54,392 nucleotides of DNA from the NCBI GenBank assembly GCA_937981575.1, contig CALJNR010000121.1, forward strand, positions 1 to 54,392, read 5' to 3'. Both the position numbers and the translations under genes were made by a program. The DNA is from an uncultured Clostridia bacterium (lineage in GTDB: Bacteria; Bacillota; Clostridia; Lachnospirales; Cellulosilyticaceae). How positions within the stretch are numbered: position 1 is the first letter of the stretch; each line of letters starts with the position of its first letter. A model generated the notes under the pieces. The model ran no database searches and was not told the DNA's origin. It saw only the letters and a list, made by a program, of their open reading frames with translations. Below are positions 1 to 8,349 of this stretch, one piece after another.

Positions 1-43
1 TTTTAAAATTATTAAAGTGACAATATTGTAATCATATAATTTA

Positions 44-71
44 TTGAAATGTAAGCTAAGTCCTCTATAAT
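44..71 (+). promoter_or_regulatory. sigma-A promoter for the ABC transporter operon
   Basis: TTGAAA at 44-49 and TATAAT at 66-71 are separated by 16 bp. This lies about 40 bp upstream of the first ATG, and a GGAGG ribosome site follows at 96-100. Confidence 0.6.
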
Positions 72-109
72 GACTATTATAAAAATAGTTTTTATGGAGG
101 ATTTATTTT

Positions 110-799
110 ATGGAAATATTGCGGGCTGAAAAGCTGACTAAGAAATATGGTAAAAAAGATAATGAGGTTGTTGCGTTAAATAATGTGACTTTGTCTATTC
201 ATAAAGGAGAATTTGTAGCTATTATAGGACCCAGCGGATCAGGAAAAAGTACGCTGCTGCACCTTTTAGGCGGGATTGATAAGCCGTCATCCGGAAAGGT
301 TTATATTGATAATATTGATATGTACGGCTTAAAGGAAAAGGAACTTTCGATTCTTAGAAGAAGAAAGGTCGGTTTTGTGTTTCAGTCCTATAATCTAATT
401 CCGGTACTTACAGCAGAAGAAAACATTTTGATGCCTATTTTGCTGGATCACAGTAAAGAAGATAAAAGCTATATAGCTGAACTTCTAAAAATACTTGGAC
501 TTGAAGACCGAAAAAACCACCTGCCGAGCCAGCTTTCAGGAGGTCAGCAGCAGAGAGTTTCGATAGGAAGAGCGCTGGCTAACAAACCGTCCATCATTTT
601 AGCCGATGAACCAACGGGTAATCTAGATTCAAAAAACTCAAGAGAGATCATTGAGCTTTTAAAGTATTCGGTTAAGAAATACAATCAGACGCTTATCTTA
701 ATTACCCATGATTTAAACATTGCTAAGATGGCAGATAGAATTATTAACATTATAGATGGAGAGATCAAAGAGATAAAAGATGAGGTGATGGAGGCATGA
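110..799 (+). CDS. ABC transporter ATP-binding protein (MacB/LolD/BceA-like)
   Basis: A 229-residue nucleotide-binding subunit that would power the FtsX-type permease encoded next. Walker A GPSGSGKST lies near residues 40-48, the Q-loop in VFQSYNLIP, the signature LSGGQQQR near 142, Walker B ILADEPTGNLD and the H-loop THD. The TGNLD sequence after Walker B is typical of the MacB/LolD/BceA branch, which works mechanically on lipoproteins, peptides or antibiotics rather than importing solutes. Its last codons overlap the permease start by 4 bp (ATGA), so the two are translationally coupled. The substrate cannot be read from the sequence. The two-component system downstream suggests regulation by envelope stress or peptide. 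Confidence 0.93.
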   Translation: MEILRAEKLTKKYGKKDNEVVALNNVTLSIHKGEFVAIIGPSGSGKSTLLHLLGGIDKPSSGKVYIDNIDMYGLKEKELSILRRRKVGFVFQSYNLIPVLTAEENILMPILLDHSKEDKSYIAELLKILGLEDRKNHLPSQLSGGQQQRVSIGRALANKPSIILADEPTGNLDSKNSREIIELLKYSVKKYNQTLILITHDLNIAKMADRIINIIDGEIKEIKDEVMEA

Positions 800-3315
800 A
801 AAGCTATTTGGCTCTTACACCTAAATATTTAAAAAAACATATAAAAAGAACAATACTGACAATATGCGGTATTATTGTAGCTATCGCTATGTTTACAGCT
901 GTAGCCCTTATTTACTATAGTCTTATGAATGACACCATTGATCGGGTAAAAAAGGACGTTGGAGATTTTGAAGTTGGATTTGTAGAGCTCAATCTAGAAA
1001 AGCTTGAAGTCCTCAGGCAAAATGCAGAGTTAAAAGATGGAGGCATTATAAGTAAGATCGGTCAGTTGGAGGTAGCGGATGAAGCACTAAGCGATAAGCC
1101 GAGAAGTCTGGATATTAAAGGGTATGATGAAGCTGCATTAAAAAAGATCTTTAAGCCGGAGCTTGTGGAAGGAAGACTTCCAAAAGATAGTACAGAACTT
1201 ATAGTAGATGTTAGATTTTATCATATCTTAAAAGAAAAAACGGACAAAAAGATTTTATCAGGTCAGGTTGACCATGAAGGAGAAGGTGTTGCAAAAACTT
1301 ATAATATTGTAGGCGCTTACTCAACAAAGGCTGTTATATCAGGTATGAGTTATCCAGCAATTACTTATCTCGATGAAATAAGTGAAGCAGGCAATGCATA
1401 CGGCTATTTCGCTACACTGAAAGACAAAAAGCACAAAAGTGAAATGGCTCAAAAAGTTGCAGAAGATACAGGAACAGAAGTTATGTTTAATAAGGAGCTT
1501 TTATATCTCTACCGGCAAGGGCCTGACCGCAATAAAAACAGACAGTTTGAGATTATGATTATTACCATTATCGTTATCATTGTACTTTCTACAATTGTTG
1601 TAATCTATAATGCTTTTAATGCTTCTATTGTTGAGCGTATTAAACACTTTGGTATTTTAAGGGCTGTAGGGGCAACCAAAGGGCAGATCAGACAGCTGGT
1701 TTTGAAAGAAGCTTTTATGATGAGCCTTATTGCCTTGCCGTTAGGTATTTTTTCGGGTTATGCCGGAATCTATATTACTTTTCAAATTGTTGAGGGGTTT
1801 TCTGAATGGTTCAAGCTGGGGCTTTATCCGGAAGTCATGATGATTAGTGCGCTACTTGGCATAGGAACAGTTTTTTTGGCAGTGTTCGTTCCGGCGGTAT
1901 CAGCTTCAAAAGTCGCGCCTATAGAAGCTATAAGAGGAAATGGTGTTATCAAAAAAGAAAAAATAAAACGCCGAAAAGGTCTTCTTACAAAATTTATTTT
2001 TAAGTTTGAAGGGCAAGTTGCCTATCGTAATATGAGGAGGAATGGAAAAAGATTTTGGTTTACTACATTTTCGCTCGTCATATCACTCATTCTCTTTATC
2101 TTTTTCAACGTCTTTATCAATTTGGTTATTCAATCTGCCAATATGATGTACGCCAATGCAGAAATTGAAGGCTGCTATCAAATAAAAGATAATAAGCTGG
2201 AAGAAACCTTAGATGCAGATTTTGTAAGTACACTGCAAAAGATTGAAGGGGTGTCAAAGACTTACCTAAGTAATGTGTATGAGGGGCCACTCCTTATAGA
2301 AGAAGATAAACTGAATAAAGATTACTACAATGACCTAGTTGATTGGGCAAAAAATAAGACTGTGCTTTATAGGAATATGTACATTTCAAAAGCCATGCTG
2401 ATGGCTTACGATAAAAATGCTTTTGAAACTTCTACAAAGAAAAATAAACTTAATATCAGTTACTCAGATTTTGAAGAGAATGGGGTTATTCTGATCAACA
2501 AAGCCGATAACTTAAACCAAAAGGGGCAGGGAATTCTTGGAGACTTTACAACGTATCAGGTAGGAGATGAGATTAAACTTCCAAAGATGTCCGAAGCTTA
2601 TTATAAAACAGAAGATATCAAGTATGCAAAGGCAGTTGTCGACCAAAGACACTATTTAACTTTTAAGGTCGTAGCAATTATTGATAAGGAGACTTTGCTA
2701 GATGATAACCTTAACACTTTTGGAGTCGTTTTATCTCATAAGAACTATGGAAAAGTTACAGGGGCGTTAGGATACAATTTTGTGGGTATGACCTATACGT
2801 CAGAGGAAGCCAGCGAAAAATTTTATGAGACTTTGAATACCCTAGGAAGTGAAAAGGGTGCAGAATTCTTTGATGTTTACAAGTATATGAAGCAAAGTAA
2901 GAGCATTCTCATGCAGATTATAACACTGGGATATGGTTTTATTGCACTGATTACGCTTATAGCAGTCATTAATATTATTAATACAATTACTATGAATCTT
3001 CTCATTAAGAAAAGAGAATTTGCTGTCTTTAAAGCTATAGGTATGACTAAGGGGCAGTTTCAGAAGCTGGTACTTTTAGAAGGGACCCTTTATGGTATAC
3101 TTGCTTCAATGATTGGAAATATCGTTGCATATTTGATTATTACGCTAATCCTGAAGGGCAATAACCCGGTAGCTGCTTATGGAATTGATCTGCCGGTTTG
3201 GCCATATCTCGCCGGAACAATTGGTATTATTGGTATTACATTTGCTGCAGCCCTTCTGCCCCTTAGAAAGCTTAATGATATGAATATTATCGATGGACTA
3301 AGGATAGAAGAGTAG
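796..3315 (+). CDS. FtsX-type ABC transporter permease, 839 aa
   Basis: The membrane partner of the preceding ATPase. It has an N-terminal membrane segment near residues 17-42, an extracytoplasmic domain, and a first FtsX module with helices near 254-276, 302-324 and 350-370. A further helix lies near 418-445, followed by a large extracytoplasmic loop to about 705 and a second FtsX module near 706-830. Both modules carry the usual coupling sequence (ILRAVGATKGQ and VFKAIGMTKGQ). Two FtsX modules with long outer domains occur in MacB/SalY/Vex-like exporters and lipoprotein-handling complexes. This is not the ten-helix BceB layout with one large loop, so a bacitracin role should not be assumed. 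Confidence 0.9.
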   Translation: MKSYLALTPKYLKKHIKRTILTICGIIVAIAMFTAVALIYYSLMNDTIDRVKKDVGDFEVGFVELNLEKLEVLRQNAELKDGGIISKIGQLEVADEALSDKPRSLDIKGYDEAALKKIFKPELVEGRLPKDSTELIVDVRFYHILKEKTDKKILSGQVDHEGEGVAKTYNIVGAYSTKAVISGMSYPAITYLDEISEAGNAYGYFATLKDKKHKSEMAQKVAEDTGTEVMFNKELLYLYRQGPDRNKNRQFEIMIITIIVIIVLSTIVVIYNAFNASIVERIKHFGILRAVGATKGQIRQLVLKEAFMMSLIALPLGIFSGYAGIYITFQIVEGFSEWFKLGLYPEVMMISALLGIGTVFLAVFVPAVSASKVAPIEAIRGNGVIKKEKIKRRKGLLTKFIFKFEGQVAYRNMRRNGKRFWFTTFSLVISLILFIFFNVFINLVIQSANMMYANAEIEGCYQIKDNKLEETLDADFVSTLQKIEGVSKTYLSNVYEGPLLIEEDKLNKDYYNDLVDWAKNKTVLYRNMYISKAMLMAYDKNAFETSTKKNKLNISYSDFEENGVILINKADNLNQKGQGILGDFTTYQVGDEIKLPKMSEAYYKTEDIKYAKAVVDQRHYLTFKVVAIIDKETLLDDNLNTFGVVLSHKNYGKVTGALGYNFVGMTYTSEEASEKFYETLNTLGSEKGAEFFDVYKYMKQSKSILMQIITLGYGFIALITLIAVINIINTITMNLLIKKREFAVFKAIGMTKGQFQKLVLLEGTLYGILASMIGNIVAYLIITLILKGNNPVAAYGIDLPVWPYLAGTIGIIGITFAAALLPLRKLNDMNIIDGLRIEE

Positions 3316-3572
3316 GGACAAAATGATAGGCTGTCAAGTTAGCTTATTTAATAGGACTTGAAATGAATAAAATACGGATGGATTATACATTAAGCAGAAT
3401 AGGCACATCATGTATAAGCTATCTTTTGCCTTAAATATGAATAGTGATATAAAAGATTTTATTATATCAGTCTATAAAAAGTTAAATGAAGCAGAAAGCC
3501 TAAACATCATTTTCATAGCAGCAAATAAGACTTTAAAGCTAAGTTAGTATTAAGAGATAAGGAGAAAGAGGT

Positions 3573-3767
3573 ATGATTGTATTAGAAAGAGCCGAGGAAC
3601 TTATCCTGCAAATCATAACAGAATTTCTGCCTGTATTTAGCATAGTATCCTCAGAATACTATCAGTATTTGACTGAAATTGGGGATGAACAGATTAGACT
3701 TGTAACAGCAGCTTTGTATTTTGGGATAGCTGCGCTAATATTTATGGCCTTATATTTGTCTGCTTAG
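3573..3767 (+). CDS. small membrane protein, 64 aa, unknown
   Basis: A short reading frame with a good ribosome site (AAGGAG about 10 bp before the ATG). It has an amphipathic N-terminus and one hydrophobic segment near residues 43-62. It sits 257 bp after the permease and 264 bp before the response regulator, on the same strand. I do not recognise the family. Small single-helix proteins beside ABC/two-component modules sometimes modulate the sensor or transporter, but that is only an inference from position here. Confidence concerns whether the gene is real. Confidence 0.5.
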   Translation: MIVLERAEELILQIITEFLPVFSIVSSEYYQYLTEIGDEQIRLVTAALYFGIAALIFMALYLSA

Positions 3768-4031
3768 ACAAGTGGGGGCCAAATATTCATTTCTGGAGAG
3801 TCTTTTTTCTTACTTCTATCATCAGATACTTCAAGAGAAAAAGTTCCAGCCTGATTTTATTATAAATGTTAAATCTGCTTGAATGTCAAAAGTTTTTTAC
3901 CTGTCAGGCAGCAGCAGGATATAGGTCCAATCAGAAAAAGATTTACGATATTTGGTGAATTATAAAATAAATTACTATAAAATAGAGATAAGTATTTTTT
4001 AGCAACTAATAGTATAAAAAAGGAGGATCTT

Positions 4032-4733
4032 ATGAATATTCTGCTGGTAGAAGATGACGCAGCTTTAGCTCTAGGTGTTGAATATGCGCTTAAAAAAGAA
4101 AATTTCAATGTGATTGGATGCAAAAGCTTAGCCGAGGCAAGAAACAAATTAAATGATGCTACTGACCTCATACTCCTCGACGTCATGCTTCCGGATGGGC
4201 AAGGCTATGATTTATGCAAAGAAATAAGAGTGCATAGTGATGTACCTATCATCTTCATGACGGCCTTAGAAGATGAAGGCAATGTAGTACTTGGACTTGA
4301 TTTAGGCGCAGATGACTATATTACAAAACCTGTAAGAATTGGGGAGCTTGTTTCGAGAATCAACGCTGTAATGAGAAGACGAAAAAACACTGCGCAGAAA
4401 AAAATCACTAAAATCATAAGCGGAGGCTTAGAAATTGAGCCGCTTAGATGCAAAGTGTTTAGTAATAAGGAAGAAGTATTTCTTACACCAGTAGAATATA
4501 AACTTTTGATCCTGCTTATTGAAAATAGTAATAACATTCTTACGAGAAATGCGTTGCTTGAAAAGTTATGGGATATTGAAGGCAACTTTGTTGAAGGCAA
4601 TACTCTAAATGTTTATATCAGAAGGCTTAGAGAGAAGATTGAAACAGATATTAAACATATAAGATACATAGAAACTGTAAGAGGTGTAGGGTATAGATGG
4701 AAGGAAGCGGTAGAGGATGGCAGCATTATTTAA
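4032..4733 (+). CDS. OmpR/PhoB-family response regulator
   Basis: A 233-residue DNA-binding response regulator. The receiver domain (about 1-115) has the acidic pocket at ED near 7-9, the likely phospho-acceptor Asp50 in LLDVMLPDG, Thr77 and Lys99 in ITKP. A winged-helix effector domain (about 130-225) ends in the characteristic RGVGYRW. The start is fixed by AGGAGG about 6 bp upstream. The stop lies 17 bp inside the kinase gene that follows, which marks a cognate pair. It probably controls the adjacent ABC transporter. Confidence 0.94.
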   Translation: MNILLVEDDAALALGVEYALKKENFNVIGCKSLAEARNKLNDATDLILLDVMLPDGQGYDLCKEIRVHSDVPIIFMTALEDEGNVVLGLDLGADDYITKPVRIGELVSRINAVMRRRKNTAQKKITKIISGGLEIEPLRCKVFSNKEEVFLTPVEYKLLILLIENSNNILTRNALLEKLWDIEGNFVEGNTLNVYIRRLREKIETDIKHIRYIETVRGVGYRWKEAVEDGSII

Positions 4734-5964
4734 AAATAGGGAAGTAAGAAGCTTTTCAATATATTTTTTGTTAATAAGTATATTGTGTTTAGCCCTTCTT
4801 ACATTAGTCATTCAAACAAACATCAAAGGGATTAACGAGGTGCTTATTAAGCAGAATATAGCGGCTGTAGGAGCGATGGTAAGGCAGTATCCGGAACTTG
4901 AAAATATCATTGTCAAAAACTATATTGCAGGTTACGAAGAGGATTATGTCTACGGCAGCAAGATTCTCAAAAAATACTCTTATAATGAGCATATGGCACC
5001 TTATAAAAACACGCCTTTAAGCAATTTTTACAGCCAGTATTTTGGCAGGTGTTTTTTTCTTGTCTCGGCTTTTATTCTGCTGTTTTTTTTAATTGCTTTA
5101 ATAAACCTTAATCATATCTTTAATAAAGTCAGAAAGTTTCAGGTGGCAGCCGAAAGGATTGTTGAAGGCGACTTCAGCGAAAGCTTCGAAAGCCATAAAG
5201 AAGGCGACCTCTATATTCTAGGTCATGAGTTTAATCAAATGTCAAATCGGCTGCAGGAAAACCTTAAAGCGCTTAAAAGAGAAAAGAATCTTTTAAAGGA
5301 TATTATATCTGATATCACCCATCAGCTCAAAACGCCTCTTGCGTCCTTAATTATGTTTAATGAACTGATGAGAGAAGATGCACATATGGATGAAGAGGAA
5401 CGCATCAAGTTTTTAACTATCAGTAAAAATCAGCTGGACCGAATAGAATGGCTTATCAAAAGTTTACTTAAGATGGCAAGGTTCGAAGCAGGGGTCGTAC
5501 TTTTTAATAAGGTAAATGCACCGATCTATAATACGATTACAGCAGCTATGGAAGGAATTGAACTAAGTGCAAAACAAAAAAACATAACTATCAAAATAGA
5601 GGGCAGTAAGGAAAGCAGTATTGAACATGACAGTGACTGGACAGCAGAAGCGTTATCCAACATTATCAAAAACGGAATTGAACATTCTGTGCAAAATAGT
5701 ATGATTCATATCACGTGGGAGGAAACGCCTCTTTCACTTCAAATGATTATAGAGGATAAAGGATGCGGCATAAAAGAAGAAGAACTGCCGAAGATCTTTA
5801 ATAGGTTCTATAAAGGACAAAGAAGCACTAACCCTATGAGTATAGGCATTGGACTTTATATCACTAAGACCATTTTAGAAGCCCATAATGGCAGTATCGT
5901 TGTTTATAGCCAAGAAGGGAAAGGCACGAAGTTTGTCATTACATTTCTAAGAACAATTGTATAA
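4717..5964 (+). CDS. sensor histidine kinase
   Basis: A 415-residue membrane kinase paired with the preceding regulator. It has TM1 near residues 14-34, a short outer loop of about 75 residues, TM2 near 112-132, HAMP near 134-187, a HisKA domain with His202 in SDITHQLKTPL, and an ATPase domain with N box NIIKNGIEH, DKGCGI and GIGLYI. The outer loop is moderate in length, longer than in BceS-type kinases but still small, so a direct ligand is uncertain. It overlaps the regulator by 17 bp. Confidence 0.93.
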   Translation: MAALFKNREVRSFSIYFLLISILCLALLTLVIQTNIKGINEVLIKQNIAAVGAMVRQYPELENIIVKNYIAGYEEDYVYGSKILKKYSYNEHMAPYKNTPLSNFYSQYFGRCFFLVSAFILLFFLIALINLNHIFNKVRKFQVAAERIVEGDFSESFESHKEGDLYILGHEFNQMSNRLQENLKALKREKNLLKDIISDITHQLKTPLASLIMFNELMREDAHMDEEERIKFLTISKNQLDRIEWLIKSLLKMARFEAGVVLFNKVNAPIYNTITAAMEGIELSAKQKNITIKIEGSKESSIEHDSDWTAEALSNIIKNGIEHSVQNSMIHITWEETPLSLQMIIEDKGCGIKEEELPKIFNRFYKGQRSTNPMSIGIGLYITKTILEAHNGSIVVYSQEGKGTKFVITFLRTIV

Positions 5965-6010
5965 ATTAAAAGCTTTATAGATCAGAAGCTAGTTCATGAT
6001 GGTACATCAG

Positions 6011-6036
6011 AAAACACCCGTTTTGCGGGTGTTTTT
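6011..6036 (+). terminator. intrinsic terminator of the ABC/two-component cluster
   Basis: The stem is CACCCG (6015-6020) and CGGGTG (6026-6031), extended by A4/T4 and followed by a T run. Confidence 0.85.
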
Positions 6037-6120
6037 ATCATTTGATTTATTATGAGATATCTTATATACGCTTAGTGTTATATTCTTGCTACTAGATCAA
6101 ATGATGTAGTTTTAATCTTT

Positions 6121-6480
6121 CTACTGAAGTTTTGGATCTTCTCCGTATTTATTAGTACCTCTAGTTCCTTCTGTGAACAGAAGAATAAGCAACCAGATTT
6201 GACCAACAATAGGAATAAGGTTTATAAAAAACCACCATCCAGATTTGTCAATGTCATGCAAACGTCTTACAAAAACAGCTAAACTAGGTAAAAGTACAGC
6301 TAATGAATAAATAGGAGAAAGAATATTAAAGCCTAAAACACTATTAATAAGGAATGTATCAATGATGGATAAGCCCAGACTAATGATAAAATTAAATAGA
6401 ACAAACATCCAATACTCTTTTCTTCTTGCGCGGCCACTAAATACTGCATATTTTTTGAGAACTTCTAAATACCAGTTAAT
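6121..6480 (-). CDS. DUF805 membrane protein, apparent ATT start
   Basis: A small multi-pass membrane protein of the DUF805 (YhaH-like) family. The signature RRLHDIDKSGWW is followed by a hydrophobic segment and a polar tail. The first ATG in frame (6408) would cut the family's normal start. The frame stays open upstream to an ATT codon at 6480 preceded by AAGGAGGAG with 8 bp spacing. The extra residues (NWYLEVLKKYAVFSGRARRK) match the usual DUF805 opening, in which Met precedes NWY. I therefore call 119 residues with a non-canonical ATT start. A sequencing error or a fresh ATG-to-ATT mutation would look the same. Confidence 0.75.
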   Translation of the reverse strand: MNWYLEVLKKYAVFSGRARRKEYWMFVLFNFIISLGLSIIDTFLINSVLGFNILSPIYSLAVLLPSLAVFVRRLHDIDKSGWWFFINLIPIVGQIWLLILLFTEGTRGTNKYGEDPKLQ

Positions 6481-6916
6481 AAAAATCTCCTCCTTAAAAT
6501 AACTATGAATGATTACACCATTTCATCTAGTTTGAATAATAACTTATTATATTATAGTACGAGACTTAGATAAGTATGCCTTTAATGTATATATAGATAT
6601 ATGGAATTATTTGGTGTTGGTAATGACTAGAAGAGAAGCCTAATTCAGCAAAAGCTTATTAAATAGATAAATACATTTTATGTAAAAAAACACTACATAT
6701 TACACAAGAACGCTTGCAAGGCTTTTCAAACAAATTATAATGTTCCTAAGTATTATTAGAGTTTGTTTAGCACAGGGCTTTAAGATAAGATTTCTAGATA
6801 AAGTACATTTTAGGCTTATTATCTATATAATCAATAAAAGATATAAATATTTTATCTATAGGACAGAAAAAGTAAGCAGAGTTAATACAAAATAGTTAAA
6901 ATGGAGGGATAGAAAC
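6481..6916. other. gene-poor spacer between divergent genes
   Basis: Very AT-rich and without a convincing reading frame. It holds the ribosome site of the DUF805 gene at the left edge and GGAGGG (6903-6908) for the next gene at the right edge. I saw no RNA gene or clear promoter. Confidence 0.5.
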
Positions 6917-7381
6917 GTGGCTATATATTTAGTAATAGTAATTCAGGCAGTCTTAATTGCATATTGTATTCTATTTAAAATAATAAGTCAGTTTTTATTT
7001 AATAAGATATTATCTTCTAAAAAAAAGTATAATGCTAACAGTATAAGTATTTTGGGGCTATTTAGTTTTTCAAGCAGTAGCATTTTTATTTGTAGTGATG
7101 AGATAAATATTCTCATAATAGGCACAGCAATAATGTTTTTTTTATGTGGAATTCTATTTCTAGTAGAAGCTTCAGAAAACCCATATTTTACAGATAAGGG
7201 TCTGGTTTTTAATTGCAGGTTATATAAGTGGGAAAAAATTGGGCAAGTTAAAGTAGATAATAATATAATATACATTGATATTAAATCTAAATTAATCAGA
7301 ATGGAAGTAATGAATTCTCAGGTAGAGCAAATAATGAAAATACTAAAGCCTTATGTTGATAATGTAAAGCAGTTAACTTAA
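6917..7381 (+). CDS. membrane protein of unknown function, 154 aa (DUF5673-like tail)
   Basis: The start is GTG, set by GGAGGG 8 bp upstream. Hydrophobic segments lie near residues 2-28, 43-60 and 64-83. A soluble C-terminal domain has the pattern FTDKGLVFNCRLYKWEKI followed by short beta strands. That pattern resembles bacterial PH-like or DUF5673 tails that follow two membrane helices. Function unknown. It appears monocistronic and ends before a hairpin at 7444-7475. Confidence 0.7.
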   Translation: MAIYLVIVIQAVLIAYCILFKIISQFLFNKILSSKKKYNANSISILGLFSFSSSSIFICSDEINILIIGTAIMFFLCGILFLVEASENPYFTDKGLVFNCRLYKWEKIGQVKVDNNIIYIDIKSKLIRMEVMNSQVEQIMKILKPYVDNVKQLT

Positions 7382-7443
7382 TTTTAATAGGTTAATATGA
7401 AGATGACTTTTCGAGAAACAATGAGGTTTTCCTTTTAGATAGG

Positions 7444-7475
7444 AACTCATAAAATATCAATAGATTTTATGAGTT
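7444..7475 (+). terminator. hairpin, probable terminator
   Basis: A perfect 12-bp stem, AACTCATAAAAT and ATTTTATGAGTT, with an 8-nt loop, 62 bp after the 154-residue gene. The T run is weak, so termination is likely but not certain. Confidence 0.55.
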
Positions 7476-7612
7476 TGAGTCAAAATTTCAACTTATTCTT
7501 ATGGCATTTAAAAAAGATATGTAATGGAAAGGCTGTTGTTATAGAAATAATTGCGATAAGAAAGTGCTAAATAATTTTATAATATCTTTAGAAGAATTAC
7601 TTAAGACAAGTA

Positions 7613-7641
7613 TTGACTTGGGTCAAAAAGGGCATTATAAT
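7613..7641 (+). promoter_or_regulatory. promoter of the tRNA pair
   Basis: TTGACT (7613-7618), 17-bp spacer, TATAAT (7636-7641), 30 bp before the tRNA-Leu. Confidence 0.8.
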
Positions 7642-7670
7642 GAAATATGCTAGAAGTAGCAAGTATATAT

Positions 7671-7756
7671 GCCCGAGTGGCGGAACTGGCAGACGCACAG
7701 GACTTAAAATCCTGCGGGACTTACCTCCCGTACCGGTTCGATTCCGGTTTCGGGCA
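7671..7756 (+). tRNA. tRNA-Leu (anticodon TAA)
   Basis: An 86-nt class II tRNA. The acceptor GCCCGAG pairs with TTCGGGC, and the anticodon stem CAGGA/TCCTG encloses loop CTTAAAA with anticodon TAA at 7705-7707. It has a long variable arm and T-loop TTCGATT. CCA is not encoded. It is cotranscribed with the tRNA-Ser 21 bp downstream. Confidence 0.95.
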
Positions 7757-7777
7757 TATTACCTAACTAAATAGTTT

Positions 7778-7865
7778 GGAGAGATGGTCGAGTTGGTTTA
7801 AGGCACCGGTCTTGAAAACCGGCGAACGTGAGAGCGTTCCGTGGGTTCGAATCCCACTCTCTCCG
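7778..7865 (+). tRNA. tRNA-Ser (anticodon TGA)
   Basis: An 88-nt class II tRNA. The acceptor GGAGAGA pairs with TCTCTCC and the anticodon TGA lies at 7813-7815 in loop CTTGAAA. It has a long variable arm, T-loop TTCGAAT and discriminator G, and CCA is not encoded. A degraded copy lies at 9504-9590. Confidence 0.95.
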
Positions 7866-7880
7866 TTTTTAGAAATTAAA

Positions 7881-7930
7881 TAAAAGAGGATGTAGTGATT
7901 GCGTTTGCAGATACACGACATTCTCTTTTA
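7881..7930 (+). terminator. probable terminator of the tRNA operon
   Basis: AAAAGAGGATGT (7882-7893) pairs with ACATTCTCTTTT (7918-7929), with one G-T pair and a 24-nt loop. The loop is large, so termination is plausible rather than certain. Confidence 0.5.
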
Positions 7931-7962
7931 CTTTTGCACATCCTTTTTAGGTATAAACAACG

Positions 7963-8000
7963 CAGCTTCCTATGATAGCTAATTTTATCATAAGAAGCTG
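7963..8000 (-). terminator. hairpin downstream of the peptide gene
   Basis: A 15-bp stem (7963-7977 with 7986-8000, one mismatch) 33 bp beyond the stop of the minus-strand double-glycine peptide gene. The T run is weak. Confidence 0.55.
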
Positions 8001-8032
8001 TAATTTGCGGTGCTATTTTATAGCTTTGACTA

Positions 8033-8248
8033 TTAATGTAATAGTTTTCTGCGTGCTATATCTGCGGCTATCTCTTTTTGTCTAGCTTTTTCTGCATTAG
8101 CCTGCATACCAGTTTGTACATCCTTTATTACCTGAACAGTAAATTCTGCACAAGTTTCTGCAAACTTTTCTACAATAAACTCGTATGGGCTCCAGCCACC
8201 ATTAGTATTTCTCAAATCATTAACACTAAGACCTTGGAATTTATTCAT
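8033..8248 (-). CDS. double-glycine-leader peptide, bacteriocin-like, 71 aa
   Basis: The leader MNKFQGLSVNDLRNTNGG fits the ComC/class II bacteriocin type (hydrophobic-Ser-x-Asn-Asp/Glu-Leu ending in Gly-Gly). This predicts cleavage after residue 18 by a C39-peptidase ABC exporter. The 53-residue remainder starts WSPYEF, is charged and amphipathic, and has one Cys. It is not the usual hydrophobic pore-former, so bacteriocin, signal peptide and other exported peptide all remain possible. AAAGGAG precedes the ATG. The CPBP protease gene lies 101 bp upstream on the same strand. No exporter is in the window. An opposite-strand frame overlaps but has no support. Confidence 0.78.
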   Translation of the reverse strand: MNKFQGLSVNDLRNTNGGWSPYEFIVEKFAETCAEFTVQVIKDVQTGMQANAEKARQKEIAADIARRKLLH

Positions 8249-8349
8249 TTTAAGTTCTCCTTTGTAATTAGAATTTATATTATAATAGATTGCGCGCTAA
8301 TCTAACTATAATTATTATTAATTTGTAAGAAATGTCTCCATAATGTTCC

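Noticed and set aside
3410..3547. 45-codon frame (MYKLSFALNMNSDIKDFI...)
   Set aside because: No ribosome site, no promoter and no recognised family. It could be a decayed fragment. Not listed as a gene.
110..5964. Calling the first module a bacitracin (BceAB/BceRS) system
   Set aside because: The permease has two FtsX modules with two large outer regions, and the kinase has a longer outer loop than Bce-type sensors. Only the general envelope/peptide role is supported.
8078..8305. Plus-strand 75-residue frame
   Set aside because: It overlaps the double-glycine peptide gene on the opposite strand and has no ribosome site or family resemblance.
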